The notes under the pieces: model-generated
Database searches by the model: none
Seen by the model: the letters and a program-made list of their open reading frames with translations, nothing else
Told to the model about the DNA's origin: nothing
Made by a program: the position numbers and the translations under genes
Shown: positions 51,734-60,500 of the stretch, one piece after another
Numbering within the stretch: the first letter of the stretch is position 1
Layout of the letters: each line of letters starts with the position of its first letter
Assembly: GCF_001721645.1 (NCBI RefSeq)
Contig: NZ_CP017141.1
Span: forward strand, 5,828,001 to 5,892,000
Direction of reading: 5' to 3'
DNA: 64,000 nucleotides
From: Pedobacter steynii
GTDB lineage: Bacteria > Bacteroidota > Bacteroidia > Sphingobacteriales > Sphingobacteriaceae

Positions 51734-51928
51734 TTAGTCCTTATCTTTGGTTTTCTTTTTTTCCTCGTTTTCAAAATATTCCCTCGCAAGCTTAAGCCCG
51801 GTTGCAATCGCAGTGCCTTCCTCTTCTCCTTCTTCGAGCATCGCATTGGCAATCTCTACTGCTTTTTCCTGCAGCTTTAGCGGCTGGTTTTTATATGATG
51901 GCGGATAGTCTCCATTGTACCAAGGCAT
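51734..51928 (-). CDS. Small conserved protein, YdaT-like
   Basis: A 64-residue soluble protein (MPWYNGDYPPSYKNQPLKLQ, then ANAMLEEGEEEGTAIATGLK). Its D-Y-P-P-S-Y-K-N and helical G-x-A-I-A-T-G-x-K-x-A segments are shared by a conserved group of short bacterial proteins of unknown function. It is preceded by a strong AGGAGG ribosome-binding site at 51933-51938, and follows the DUF4142 gene by 8 bases. Confidence 0.7.
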   Translation of the reverse strand: MPWYNGDYPPSYKNQPLKLQEKAVEIANAMLEEGEEEGTAIATGLKLAREYFENEEKKKTKDKD

Positions 51929-51936
51929 AAATCCTC

Positions 51937-52533
51937 CTATTTTTTTACTTTTTCAATTCCCTCAATATGTCCCAAATGCGCTTTAAGCGTGGGAAGCGTT
52001 TTAATAATAAAAGCCTTGATATCAGGGTCTGTTACCTTTTCTTGTGCTTCTTCAAAAAGCTTGATATCCTTTTTATGATCATTTACCATCAGTTTCACGT
52101 AAGCTTTGTCAAAATCTTTTCCTTTTTTTTCAGTAAGGGCATTGAGGATTCTCTGGTTTTCCTCACCGAGTACAGCAGGGAGAACGATGTTTTTTTGCTT
52201 GGCCAGCACTTTCAATTCCTCGTTTGCCTTGGAATGATCACTGACCATCATAGACCCGAAATCCTTGACACTGGGATCTATAGCTCTTTGCTGCGCCATT
52301 TTACCAAGGTCTACTTCAGCAAGGCCACCTTCAGCTGCATCTACGGCAAATTTTGAATCTTCTTCTCCTGGAACAACCTGGGTGCTTGCAGTAATGGAAT
52401 CCCCTGGAATGCTATCAGTTTTTGACCGGTTCATACTGTCAGCAGTTTCCTTACTGTCCATTGGGGCATTGCTGCAACTTTGCGTCATAACTGTTGATAA
52501 AGCGATCAGAGCCAAATAGGTTATCTTCTTCAT
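51937..52533 (-). CDS. DUF4142 lipoprotein
   Basis: About 198 residues from MKKITYLALIALSTVMTQSC (52533); the lipobox Cys20 makes it a lipoprotein. The domain FAVDAAEGGLAEVDLGKMAQ, then VKDFGSMMVSDHSKANEELK and ending KAHLGHIEGI is DUF4142, a helical bundle with a ferritin-like look and conserved H-x-x-A residues. It is thought to be periplasmic, and its biochemical role is unknown. It is the first gene of the leftward stress run. Confidence 0.88.
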   Translation of the reverse strand: MKKITYLALIALSTVMTQSCSNAPMDSKETADSMNRSKTDSIPGDSITASTQVVPGEEDSKFAVDAAEGGLAEVDLGKMAQQRAIDPSVKDFGSMMVSDHSKANEELKVLAKQKNIVLPAVLGEENQRILNALTEKKGKDFDKAYVKLMVNDHKKDIKLFEEAQEKVTDPDIKAFIIKTLPTLKAHLGHIEGIEKVKK

Positions 52534-52623
52534 GTTTAAGTATATTGATTGAGAGGTAAACAACTCGGTCAGCGAATTGGTTTCTTTATTACCATTATAG
52601 GTATGTTAAAAACTCGTAATTCA

Positions 52624-53001
52624 TTAATTGTCTTTACCTACCGGTAATTGGACAATGCAGAAAAGGTTATCGTCCGGATCGGCCAGTACGACAAAATCGT
52701 CGCCTGGCTCGTAGTGCCAGGGGTATCTTCTCGCCCCCAATAAAAGCAAACGTTCTACCTCCTCTATTTGGTGATAGGTATAAAGATCCAGATGAAGCCT
52801 GCTGCGTGGGCCGCTACGCTTATCAGCAACTTTTTGCAACGACAGGTTACTTCCATTACCGGTAGGATCAGTAAGAACGACCCATCCACCCTCTGCAGGT
52901 TCCCTTGGGATATAATTTAATCCAGCCGTCCAGAAATCCATCATTTTCTCAAATTCATAACAGTGGATCACAACGGAGCCGATTCTTAGATTCTGTTGCA
53001 T
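52624..53001 (-). CDS. VOC-family (glyoxalase-like) protein
   Basis: A 125-residue glyoxalase/bleomycin-resistance-fold protein (RIGSVVIHCYEFEKMMDFWT, a GWVVLTDPTGNGSNLSLQKV middle and DFVVLADPDDNLFCIVQLP end). The subgroup resembles glyoxalase_6 proteins with no known reaction. It lies 20 bases downstream of ligD in the same direction. Confidence 0.85.
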   Translation of the reverse strand: MQQNLRIGSVVIHCYEFEKMMDFWTAGLNYIPREPAEGGWVVLTDPTGNGSNLSLQKVADKRSGPRSRLHLDLYTYHQIEEVERLLLLGARRYPWHYEPGDDFVVLADPDDNLFCIVQLPVGKDN

Positions 53002-53021
53002 ATTGATTGATTTATAATTCT

Positions 53022-55781
53022 TTATCTTTTTCCTGACGCCTGTTTGATAATTTTGATTAGATCAATACCCTTTCCCAATACCGGTTTAAAGATATCGCCT
53101 TCAGCCCGAAGCCTTGCTACAGCATTTTCAATCGTAAAATCAGACATCTTCATTCCCTTTTTCACTTCATCCCAATGCAGAGGCATCGATACTGTGGCAC
53201 CGGGCTTTGGCCTCACTGAATATGGCGCCGCAATAGTTGCATGTGCACGGTTCTGCAGGAAGTCCAGATACATCTTACCATTCCGATCCTTTACCGTTCT
53301 TTCCAGGCTGGTAAACTTGGGTAATTCACGATGCACCAGGGTCACAATGACCCTTGCAAATTCTTTGCTTTGCTCATAGGTGTATTTATTACCCAAAGGA
53401 ATATACACATGCAAACCGGTTGACCCACTCGTTTTTGCGTAACAGGGAACGCCTATATCATCGAGGATGGCCTTCGTGACATTTGCTGCCTCAATTACCT
53501 GGTCGAAGGAGTTCTTATCGGGGTCAAGATCAATGACACACCAAGTGGGATGATCCGGTTTTTTCGTGGTACTGCTCCATGGATTTATTTCTATACAGCC
53601 AAGACCGGCCATATACAGCAATGTGGCTTCATTATTGCCAAGCAGGAAGTGTTTATCTGTCTTATCACCTTCGCTATGGTACAAATAAGTATCCAACCAG
53701 TCCGGCACTTTGCCGGTGACATCCTTTTGGTAAAAGCTTTTACCGGTAACGCCATTGGGATGGCGGTTAAGTGATTGCGGTCTGTCTTTTAAATACGGAA
53801 GCATATATGGTGCCACCTGATAATAATAATTGATCAGGTCGCGTTTGGTATACTTTTCCTTCGGCCAGAATATCTTGCTCAGGTTAGTGAACTTCAATTC
53901 ATGGCCACCTATTTTTTTGACCTGGGTTTCTTCTTTGGGATTGAGCAAAGTCTTTCTTTCTCCTTTGCCTACCGGAGTTATGTATTTGCTTTCCTTTGCA
54001 TCGGCGATCAACTCCTGAGTTTCGACTTCTTTTTCAAGCACTACTTCCTTTGCTTTTTTGTCTGAACGCATCCCTTCAAAAGACGGGTGGCGCATAACGC
54101 CGTCCGTGGTCATTTCGGTAAAGCTAACCTCACAGATGAGTTCCGGTTTTAGCCAGGTGGCGGTGGCCTTTGGCGGGTTGGGCCGGAACCGGCTGGGCTT
54201 GTTCACATCCGGCTCTTCTGTGAAAGGGGGCGTTTTTCTAATCAATGGTTTGAACTGCTGCAGCATTTCCTTTTGCTGTTTGATGTTAAACCCGGTGCCG
54301 ATCTTGCCGGTATAGACGAATTTCCCTTTTTCAAATACACCTACCAGTAAAGAGCTAAATGGCTTGCTGGTGTCGATATTGGTGGTGTATCCGCCGATTA
54401 CCACTTCCTGACGCTTATTGGCTTTTATTTTCAGCCAGTCCTTTGTCCGGTCACCTGCATTGTAATGGCTATCCTTACGCTTTGCCATGATTCCCTCCAG
54501 GCCCATCTTCTTTGCAGCTTCCAGGAACTCAATACCTGAAGTTTCAAAGTCCCGGCTTAGCTGTAAGATGGAACTTTCAGGAACCAGTTCAGAAAGTATC
54601 GCCTTTCGTTCAGTTAGAGGAAGATCTTTTAAATCATACCCATCATACCAGAGAATATCAAAAAGATAATACAGCAACGTGCCGTCTGCTTCGCTGCGCC
54701 AGTTCTGCATAGAGCTGAAGTCCGCTTGCCCGTTTTCTTTTACAACGACAATCTCTCCATCTACAACCGCGTTGATACCCCAGGCTTTTAATGCATCGTA
54801 TACCGGGTAGTACTTCTCATTGAAGGACTTGTCATTCCTGGATTTGATCTCCAATTGCTTTTTATTCATAAAGGAGACTGCACGGTATCCATCCCACTTC
54901 ACTTCGTAAAGCCAGCCTTCGTCGTCAAATGCTTTGTCTACAAGGGTCGCAAGCATTGGCTTTACCTTGGTGTAAAACGCTTGCTTCGTCGCTTTTTTAA
55001 GTATTGACTTTAACCGGTTTCCGGCAGGTGCAATACTTTCACTTTTCTTTGCTACAGCTTGTGTAACCTTTGCAACAGATGTCGGAGTTTTTGGTTCTTC
55101 CTCGCTGCCGGAGCCGCTATTGGTGCGAGACGTTTTTTTAGAAGACTTCTTATTTTTGATAGCGGCGTTCTTTTGAGGGTCATCTTTTCCATAGATATTG
55201 GTTGAAGTTTTAGCAATCTGTTCAAGTGTCTTTTTTGATAAAACTGACTTATCTTTTAAAGTGATATCATCTGTTTTTGCATACTTGTCCTCAAGTTTCA
55301 TCAGCAGCCAACCGTTTTCTCCTCTGCCATGAGCTTTTACCAAGGCGTATTCCCCCTTTAGTTTTTTACCTTTCAGTTTGAATTTAATCTTGCCGGAATG
55401 CAGCTGATGCAAAAGTTCGGTTTCCTGCTTTTTCAAATCACCGTCCACAGGTTCAGCCAGTTCATAAGTGCCCTCGTCCCACACAATCACTGTTCCCCCG
55501 CCATATTCACCTTTTGGAATGATACCTTCGAAATTGCGGTAATCGTAAGGATGGTCTTCAACCATCATGGCCAGGCGTTTTACTTCCGGATCTGTGGAGG
55601 GCCCTTTCGGTACCGCCCAGCTTTTGAGCACACCACGCATCTCCAGGCGAAAGTCATAATGCAAATGGGAGGCGGCATGTTTCTGGATAACAAATCGCAA
55701 CTCGGTTCCGGACGGCTCACCGCCAAATGGTTCAGAAGTTTTACGTTTCGATCTCTTGGAGTTGTATTTGGTGAGACTCAT
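53022..55781 (-). CDS. ligD: ATP-dependent DNA ligase D (NHEJ), PE-ligase-polymerase
   Basis: A 919-residue three-domain ligase. Residues 1-165 are the 3'-phosphoesterase (HLHYDFRLEMRGVLKSWAVPKG, then FEGIIPKGEYGGGTVIVWDEG). A low-complexity Lys/Ser linker runs to about 250. The ligase has the adenylated Lys295 (YEVKWDGYRAVSF) and EGIMAKRKDSHY. The polymerase/primase domain (DLINYYYQVAPYMLPYLKDR, then CVIDLDPD) occupies the last third. It repairs double-strand breaks with Ku. No ku gene is in the window, so it must lie elsewhere. Confidence 0.95.
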   Translation of the reverse strand: MSLTKYNSKRSKRKTSEPFGGEPSGTELRFVIQKHAASHLHYDFRLEMRGVLKSWAVPKGPSTDPEVKRLAMMVEDHPYDYRNFEGIIPKGEYGGGTVIVWDEGTYELAEPVDGDLKKQETELLHQLHSGKIKFKLKGKKLKGEYALVKAHGRGENGWLLMKLEDKYAKTDDITLKDKSVLSKKTLEQIAKTSTNIYGKDDPQKNAAIKNKKSSKKTSRTNSGSGSEEEPKTPTSVAKVTQAVAKKSESIAPAGNRLKSILKKATKQAFYTKVKPMLATLVDKAFDDEGWLYEVKWDGYRAVSFMNKKQLEIKSRNDKSFNEKYYPVYDALKAWGINAVVDGEIVVVKENGQADFSSMQNWRSEADGTLLYYLFDILWYDGYDLKDLPLTERKAILSELVPESSILQLSRDFETSGIEFLEAAKKMGLEGIMAKRKDSHYNAGDRTKDWLKIKANKRQEVVIGGYTTNIDTSKPFSSLLVGVFEKGKFVYTGKIGTGFNIKQQKEMLQQFKPLIRKTPPFTEEPDVNKPSRFRPNPPKATATWLKPELICEVSFTEMTTDGVMRHPSFEGMRSDKKAKEVVLEKEVETQELIADAKESKYITPVGKGERKTLLNPKEETQVKKIGGHELKFTNLSKIFWPKEKYTKRDLINYYYQVAPYMLPYLKDRPQSLNRHPNGVTGKSFYQKDVTGKVPDWLDTYLYHSEGDKTDKHFLLGNNEATLLYMAGLGCIEINPWSSTTKKPDHPTWCVIDLDPDKNSFDQVIEAANVTKAILDDIGVPCYAKTSGSTGLHVYIPLGNKYTYEQSKEFARVIVTLVHRELPKFTSLERTVKDRNGKMYLDFLQNRAHATIAAPYSVRPKPGATVSMPLHWDEVKKGMKMSDFTIENAVARLRAEGDIFKPVLGKGIDLIKIIKQASGKR

Positions 55782-56122
55782 AAAATAGTGTTTACTGTCA
55801 AATCCATAACACGTTTAAATTCAAAATGTTTGGTGACTCAAATCGACACATTTCTAAGAATGGTTAAACTTTGAGCAATAACTTCTGGCATTTTTACTTG
55901 CCATAGCACAATCGGCATCTAGCGGTGGAAGCCTCATCATTTCAAAATATGCTAACTCAGCTAAGCACTTGATCATCTCAGTTAGTGTTTAGTGAAAATT
56001 TATACAGCGCTTGAGCACTGACTTAAACGCGTTTTCCAAGGCAATTCGTTAGATTCTCAATTGATGATACAAATTATCATACCAGTGGCATGTTTATTGT
56101 GATTGTTAAAAAACTTTAAATT
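55782..56122. other. Intergenic region upstream of tssD
   Basis: This 341-base spacer between ligD and tssD has no coding potential. It contains an inverted repeat ATGATA-CAAAT-TATCAT at 56064-56080, about 40 bases before the tssD start, a possible operator. Confidence 0.4.
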
Positions 56123-56524
56123 ATGTCCTCATTTAACGCAAAACTACTTTTTACAGATAATCCAGGTAAGGAATATTCTGTATTGCAGTGTAACTATTCT
56201 TTCCTTCAGAAAACAGATGATAAAGGAAGACCCAGCTCTCCGGCTTTGGGTGGTAACGTATATCTCACCCTAACAACCCCTCCTGATGATTTCCTATTAA
56301 AATGGATGGTTGACAGCTATAAGCGAAGGTCCGGCTTTATTAATTTCTTCAAAATTGATGAAGAGGCGACTTTTCAAAAAGTAGTATTTACCGGGGCATA
56401 TTGCGTAGAATACCACACCAATTTTAACGCCGAAGGTTCTGCGAGTATGGTTACGTCTATTGTCCTTTCTGCACAGAAACTGCAGGTCAATGGAGTGGAC
56501 CACAACAACGACTGGCCAGACTAA
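56123..56524 (+). CDS. tssD: Type VI secretion tube protein Hcp (TssD, Bacteroidota type)
   Basis: A 133-residue protein with the Bacteroidota Hcp pattern: MSSFNAKLLFTDNPGKEYSV, FLQKTDDKGRPSSPALGGNV, LKWMVDSYKRRSGFINFF and the end MVTSIVLSAQKLQVNGVDHN. Hcp rings stack to form the T6SS tube and carry effectors inside. No other T6SS component is near, so this is an orphan Hcp supplying a cargo effector to a machine encoded elsewhere. The next gene, 17 bases downstream, is the likely effector. Confidence 0.9.
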   Translation: MSSFNAKLLFTDNPGKEYSVLQCNYSFLQKTDDKGRPSSPALGGNVYLTLTTPPDDFLLKWMVDSYKRRSGFINFFKIDEEATFQKVVFTGAYCVEYHTNFNAEGSASMVTSIVLSAQKLQVNGVDHNNDWPD

Positions 56525-56541
56525 CAAGAAGAAACTAGGAT

Positions 56542-57516
56542 ATGGTTAACAAAGGAAAAATAATATTGGTCAATGGGTATTGGCAAAATACCTGGCTGGG
56601 TAGGGAATTTATCGGCTCAACCGCGCCTAACAAGGATTATTGGAACAATGGAGATTTTAATGGCTATGCCAATGCTGCACAACGTTTCTTTGGTTTAAAT
56701 GAAAATATCAATGATGCCTGCATCTGCTTAGATGCGTCAAGTTTGATAGTATTGGATGATAACGGATCAAGTAGAGCCGAGAGAGGCCATGATGAATATA
56801 CTACTTATGAATGGGCAGGCAGAATGTATAAGAAAATCAGTGATAGATATGGTTATGGGTTACCTGAAACTTCGGGGCTCCGTAATAAAATGCTTGCTTC
56901 AGAAATTAATAAGAAAAGATTAGCCAGCCTAACTTTAGGCATGAATAAAAGCCAGCATGCTTTTTATTTAGTTGGACATAGTGAAGGCTGTGCCTACGCC
57001 GCAGGCTTAGCCAGATTATTACAAGAAAAGGGTTGGAAGGTTAATTTCATTGTATACCTCTCCTCTTATGACAGTGGCACTTTTGATAGTCCAAAAGGTA
57101 TAAAAGCTTACCAGTTAGGATATACAGCTAAATATTTCGGAGATTGGGCAACTAATAATAACCCTATACGAAGCGGCGTCGAGCGCACTGCTATCGTATA
57201 TAAAAATTGGGGTCATGCTGAAAAAAAAACATCATTAAAAGACGAGTATGGACGTGCAAAGGATGACTTTCAATATGCTCACGGCTCTACCAAAGGAGCT
57301 GAGGTTTGGATTCACCTGGAAGACTTACGGACTTTGATATTGAGAACAGGGAGAACTTACGGAACTACCTGGCAGGAACAGATAGCACAGTCAACTCCCA
57401 ACCATACCGTATTTGCATTTTATAACGGGGTTAAATTGAACTATAAAGAATACATGGATTCTGAAAATGCAAAGTACAATCAATACAATCACAAAAAACA
57501 TTATTACTATCGTTAA
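56542..57516 (+). CDS. Putative lipase-like T6SS effector
   Basis: A 324-residue protein of no family I can name. It starts VNKGKIILVNGYWQNTWLGR, like an alpha/beta-hydrolase first strand, and has a clear nucleophile elbow FYLVGHSEGCAYAAGLARLL with Ser147. Candidate Asp and His occur later (SSYDSGTFDSPKG; AHGSTKGAEVWIHLEDL). It is directly behind orphan tssD and followed 8 bases later by a small membrane protein, the classic effector-immunity order. It would then attack lipids or another ester bond in a rival cell; the substrate is inference. Confidence 0.7.
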   Translation: MVNKGKIILVNGYWQNTWLGREFIGSTAPNKDYWNNGDFNGYANAAQRFFGLNENINDACICLDASSLIVLDDNGSSRAERGHDEYTTYEWAGRMYKKISDRYGYGLPETSGLRNKMLASEINKKRLASLTLGMNKSQHAFYLVGHSEGCAYAAGLARLLQEKGWKVNFIVYLSSYDSGTFDSPKGIKAYQLGYTAKYFGDWATNNNPIRSGVERTAIVYKNWGHAEKKTSLKDEYGRAKDDFQYAHGSTKGAEVWIHLEDLRTLILRTGRTYGTTWQEQIAQSTPNHTVFAFYNGVKLNYKEYMDSENAKYNQYNHKKHYYYR

Positions 57517-57524
57517 TCAAAACT

Positions 57525-57845
57525 ATGTTTTCAGACAAAACGCTTCAAGAGTTTATTTACCCGGTATTAAAGATCGCTCTATTTATAGTTAGTTCCTTTA
57601 TTCTGCTCTTTGCACTGAATATGTTTTTGGGAACTAAAGAAGAATATGAAAGACTAACTCGGGAGTACACCTGGTCCAGAGTTTTTGCAAAGGGTCTTGT
57701 TTTTATCATTATACATTCTATAGCAGTACTGTTTTTTTTTATAGTCGGGAAGGTTTGCAAAGTATTATTCAACAAAAAGGCGTACTTATGGTTATTGGCA
57801 ATTCATCTTTTTATTCTAATCATTTCATTAACCATACTTCTTTAA
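57525..57845 (+). CDS. Small membrane protein, candidate immunity protein
   Basis: A 106-residue protein with three membrane helices (VLKIALFIVSSFILLFALNM; GLVFIIIHSIAVLFFFIVGK; AYLWLLAIHLFILIISLTIL). It is not recognisable by family. Its place 8 bases after the putative effector suggests it protects the producer, as membrane-embedded immunity proteins do for periplasm- or membrane-acting toxins. This is inference from position. Confidence 0.6.
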   Translation: MFSDKTLQEFIYPVLKIALFIVSSFILLFALNMFLGTKEEYERLTREYTWSRVFAKGLVFIIIHSIAVLFFFIVGKVCKVLFNKKAYLWLLAIHLFILIISLTILL

Positions 57846-57859
57846 AGCTTGATGTTCAA

Positions 57860-57899
57860 ATTGTGTAGAACTAATGCCTTTCAGCTAAGGCTACACAAT
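57860..57899. terminator. Stem-loop between convergent immunity and XRE genes
   Basis: Outer arms ATTGTGTA (57860-57867) and TACACAAT (57892-57899) enclose an inner stem GCCTT/AAGGC. It lies 14 bases after the immunity stop and touches the stop of the convergent XRE gene. Confidence 0.5.
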
Positions 57900-58130
57900 C
57901 TAAATGCTCTCATAAATCTCAAAAAATTGAACAGGCGTAATTTGCAAGCCCTTGCAAAGCGCAATAACTGAAGTAAGCTCCAGATTAACTTTACCCTTTG
58001 AAATTCGCTGAACTTGTGCATATTCCAACTCAGACGCCAACGCAAGTTTACGAAGGCTCAGGCCTTTCTGCTCTATCAACTTTAAAAGTGCTTCGCCAAA
58101 CCTGGCCTGAATTTCAACCTTATTCTCCAT
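57900..58130 (-). CDS. XRE-family helix-turn-helix protein
   Basis: The start at 58130 (MENKVEIQARFGEALLKLIE) gives a 76-residue one-domain regulator; the open frame to 58295 is upstream non-coding. The HTH is LSLRKLALASELEYAQVQRI with KVNLELTSVIALCKGL. It lies between the T6SS effector module and a small gene/metallophosphoesterase pair that is divergent from it, which it may control. Confidence 0.82.
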   Translation of the reverse strand: MENKVEIQARFGEALLKLIEQKGLSLRKLALASELEYAQVQRISKGKVNLELTSVIALCKGLQITPVQFFEIYESI

Positions 58131-58227
58131 TACGGCCAATCTCTGTGTTTCATTGAAAATAAATGACGTATGATCATACATCATTCCGTAATTAATTGTT
58201 ACATTAGAGCAAGACGATTGAAAGAAT

Positions 58228-58500
58228 ATGATGAGAATAAAGAAAAACCGGGTAATTATAGAATTTCCCGACCTATCTGGCTTCGAAGAAGACATTATCT
58301 ACAGACTTCCGACTGAATTATCTAAGTTGCTACAGTGCGCAACGATATTACAGGTGGAGCACGGATGGGAAACAGACACGACCTTTTATAGCGTTTATTC
58401 GTTATTGAATGCTATACATCCGACAATGCCGCAGGTACAGGCACTTCATTTTAGCGCAACGAATAAACACGAACTGGACAGTAAAGATAGAATAGGATGA
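58228..58500 (+). CDS. Small protein of unknown function
   Basis: A 90-residue soluble protein (MMRIKKNRVIIEFPDLSGFE, then LPTELSKLLQCATILQ). I recognise no family. Its last codons overlap the metallophosphoesterase start by 4 bases (ATGA), so the two are translationally coupled. The second Met codon at 58231 is an alternative start. Confidence 0.6.
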   Translation: MMRIKKNRVIIEFPDLSGFEEDIIYRLPTELSKLLQCATILQVEHGWETDTTFYSVYSLLNAIHPTMPQVQALHFSATNKHELDSKDRIG

Positions 58501-59249
58501 GGGCAATGGTTATTGGCGACATTCATGGTGCTTATAAGGCGCTGGAACAGTGTTTGGAAAGGTCTGCGTTTGATTATGAGCACGATATATTAATACAGCT
58601 TGGAGATATTGTTGACGGTTATCCGGATGCGTTTGAGTGTGTCGAAGAGTTATTAAAAATTAAAAACCTGATCTCCATTAAGGGCAACCATGACCAGTGG
58701 TTCGACGAGTTTATCAGAACTGACTTTCATCCATTCTACTGGACATATGGTGGCAAAGGAACACTGATCTCTTATTTGAAACATGCAGGTAAGGAAGGGC
58801 GTTACTTCGCTACGGGAAGTGGGTTTAAAACTTCATTGGAATCTTCAGACATACCTGAAGCGCACAAAGATTTCTTTAGAAATCAACAGCTATATTATAT
58901 TGACGATATGAACCGTTGCTTTGTTCACGGTGGCTTTGTGCGGGATGTTCCTTTTATTCATCAGGCAAAATCAGAATATTACTGGAACCGGAGCCTATGG
59001 AGCGAAGCGTTGGAGCAGCAAGAACACGGCGCTGATGCGTTTACCATTGCAACACAGTTCAGCGAGATCTTTATAGGTCACTCTCCGACCACACATTGGG
59101 GAACGGACAAGCCCATAACTGCGTTTAATATTACCAACCTGGACACCGGAGCCGGGCATTCCGGGCGCTTAACGATTAGGGATGTAAATACAAAAGAATT
59201 CTGGCAATCAGATCCTGTATTAGAACTGTATCAAGAAAACTTCCGTTAG
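58497..59249 (+). CDS. Calcineurin-like metallophosphoesterase
   Basis: A 250-residue phosphoesterase with the full metal-site series: VIGDIHGAYKALEQCL, LIQLGDIVDGYPDAFE, ISIKGNHDQWFDEF, FVHGGFVRD and IFIGHSPTTHWG. The layout is close to the PPP/ApaH-like serine/threonine phosphatase group found in phages and bacteria. The substrate may be a phosphoprotein or dinucleotide. It is coupled by a 4-base overlap to the small gene upstream. Confidence 0.9.
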   Translation: MRAMVIGDIHGAYKALEQCLERSAFDYEHDILIQLGDIVDGYPDAFECVEELLKIKNLISIKGNHDQWFDEFIRTDFHPFYWTYGGKGTLISYLKHAGKEGRYFATGSGFKTSLESSDIPEAHKDFFRNQQLYYIDDMNRCFVHGGFVRDVPFIHQAKSEYYWNRSLWSEALEQQEHGADAFTIATQFSEIFIGHSPTTHWGTDKPITAFNITNLDTGAGHSGRLTIRDVNTKEFWQSDPVLELYQENFR

Positions 59250-59341
59250 TGAAATATGTAATAGTTTTATTCCATTGACTAGCACTGAAGTGAATCAGGT
59301 AATGATCTTGGTGTGGATATTACAACACTTAGGCGATCTTG

Positions 59342-59833
59342 CTAGTTTAAGAATGTTATAATTGCCTCTCCATTCTTTGCCGCAAGAGTATAAAATTGTT
59401 GTAGGTTAAAAAAGAAGGGATTCAGATAATCAAACGCTTCATCTCCCTCTTCCCAAATTTCCGGATAGATACCTAATTCAGTCATTCGAATCGGATCGAA
59501 TTTTTGTTTTAAACGCTCAATGTTAATTCCTGCAATCTCATTATTTAAAACATCAACTTGTTCCGGTGTCAAATAATGGGCGGGCCCATAACCCAAATCC
59601 TGATCTTCATCAATAAGCTGACCACTGAAAAGAACTTGTACAAGCGGATGTTCTGAACTTGCTACACTATCCCCTGTTAGCAAATAGACTATTCCATCCC
59701 ATGCCTTATCAATGTCAATCGAATTAGGATCTTCTTCGTTGCTGTAAATCCGGTCCTCCAATAATGAACTGTCTTTTAAATAATCTTCTAATTCGCTGTT
59801 AGTCACTCTAAGCAACCTGCCGATCATACTCAT
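59342..59833 (-). CDS. DUF1877 (YfbM-like) protein
   Basis: A 163-residue protein with the YfbM/DUF1877 pattern: MSMIGRLLRVTNSELEDYLK, IDIDKAWDGIVYLLTG, then GYGPAHYLTPEQVDVLNNEI and the end PFFFNLQQFYTLAAKNGEAI. The family's function is unknown, and it often appears near toxin-immunity loci, as here. It is a single leftward gene. Confidence 0.85.
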   Translation of the reverse strand: MSMIGRLLRVTNSELEDYLKDSSLLEDRIYSNEEDPNSIDIDKAWDGIVYLLTGDSVASSEHPLVQVLFSGQLIDEDQDLGYGPAHYLTPEQVDVLNNEIAGINIERLKQKFDPIRMTELGIYPEIWEEGDEAFDYLNPFFFNLQQFYTLAAKNGEAIITFLN

Positions 59834-60016
59834 AAGTCAAAATAAGTTTATGTTTTGCAAACATAAAGCAATCATCCGTATTTCGTGCCACTGGCATTAT
59901 ATTATTGAATTAAATAGCATACACAATCATTAGCTTCTGTTCGCGAGCCACGTCTGTTGATATCAAATCTTATTGCCTTTGTTCCCATACTCCTAATTGT
60001 AGTAGCGGAAAAAATT

Positions 60017-60292
60017 CTAAAATCGTTTTTCTGTATTGTTATTGTTGACGCTATTTTTTCTTTGTTGCAGCTGGTAACCCATACCGGCAAATCCTATTGC
60101 AAAAAGTATAAGTACCACGGCAACTAATTTGCCAAGCCGCTCAAGCCAAGTGGTGGCGACTGCCTTCCCATAGCTATCATAATGCTGTAACCCTCCAGGT
60201 CCTCTCCTATAGAACCGTCTCCGATTTATTGACGTGTTTACCACAATGCCGACAATAAATAGCACGGCTGCTATTACATAATACCAATTCAC
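60017..60292 (-). CDS. Small membrane protein of unknown function
   Basis: A 91-residue protein with two membrane helices (YYVIAAVLFIVGIVVNTSIN; LVAVVLILFAIGFAGMGYQL) and a basic loop NRRRFYRRGPGGLQHYDSYG between them. Proteins of this form in Sphingobacteriaceae are sometimes named as molybdenum transporter permeases, but nothing here supports that. It is a single leftward gene. Confidence 0.65.
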   Translation of the reverse strand: MNWYYVIAAVLFIVGIVVNTSINRRRFYRRGPGGLQHYDSYGKAVATTWLERLGKLVAVVLILFAIGFAGMGYQLQQRKNSVNNNNTEKRF

Positions 60293-60351
60293 CTGTCCTC
60301 CTTCCTCAATAAATTAATACTTATTCCTTTTTCTAATTTAAGATTTCCTAA

Positions 60352-60410
60352 AGAAACATCCTCATGTTTCTGCAAATAAATCTGCAACGTTTCACATTAA
60401 TAGCAGATTT
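60352..60410. promoter_or_regulatory. Hairpins upstream of the methyltransferase gene
   Basis: AGAAACAT-CCTC-ATGTTTCT (60352-60371) is a perfect 8-bp hairpin, and AAATCTGC (60378-60385) pairs with GCAGATTT (60403-60410) just beyond. They lie 90-150 bases before the methyltransferase start in an otherwise empty spacer, and could control its expression. Confidence 0.4.
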
Positions 60411-60488
60411 AGAATCGCTCCACTCCCACTTTTGCTTTCGTAACCCGATGGTCCGATAACATTTGCCCCTTTTATTCACGCAACAGAA

Positions 60489-60495
60489 AAGGAGG
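60489..60495 (+). promoter_or_regulatory. Strong Shine-Dalgarno of the C5 methyltransferase
   Basis: AAGGAGG ends 5 bases before the ATG at 60501. It fixes this start and is unusually strong for the genome. Confidence 0.6.
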
Positions 60496-60500
60496 ATAAA

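Noticed and set aside
59902-60090. 62-residue minus-strand frame overlapping the small membrane protein gene
   Set aside because: It overlaps the 3' part of a better-supported gene with two clear membrane helices, and its own sequence looks random.
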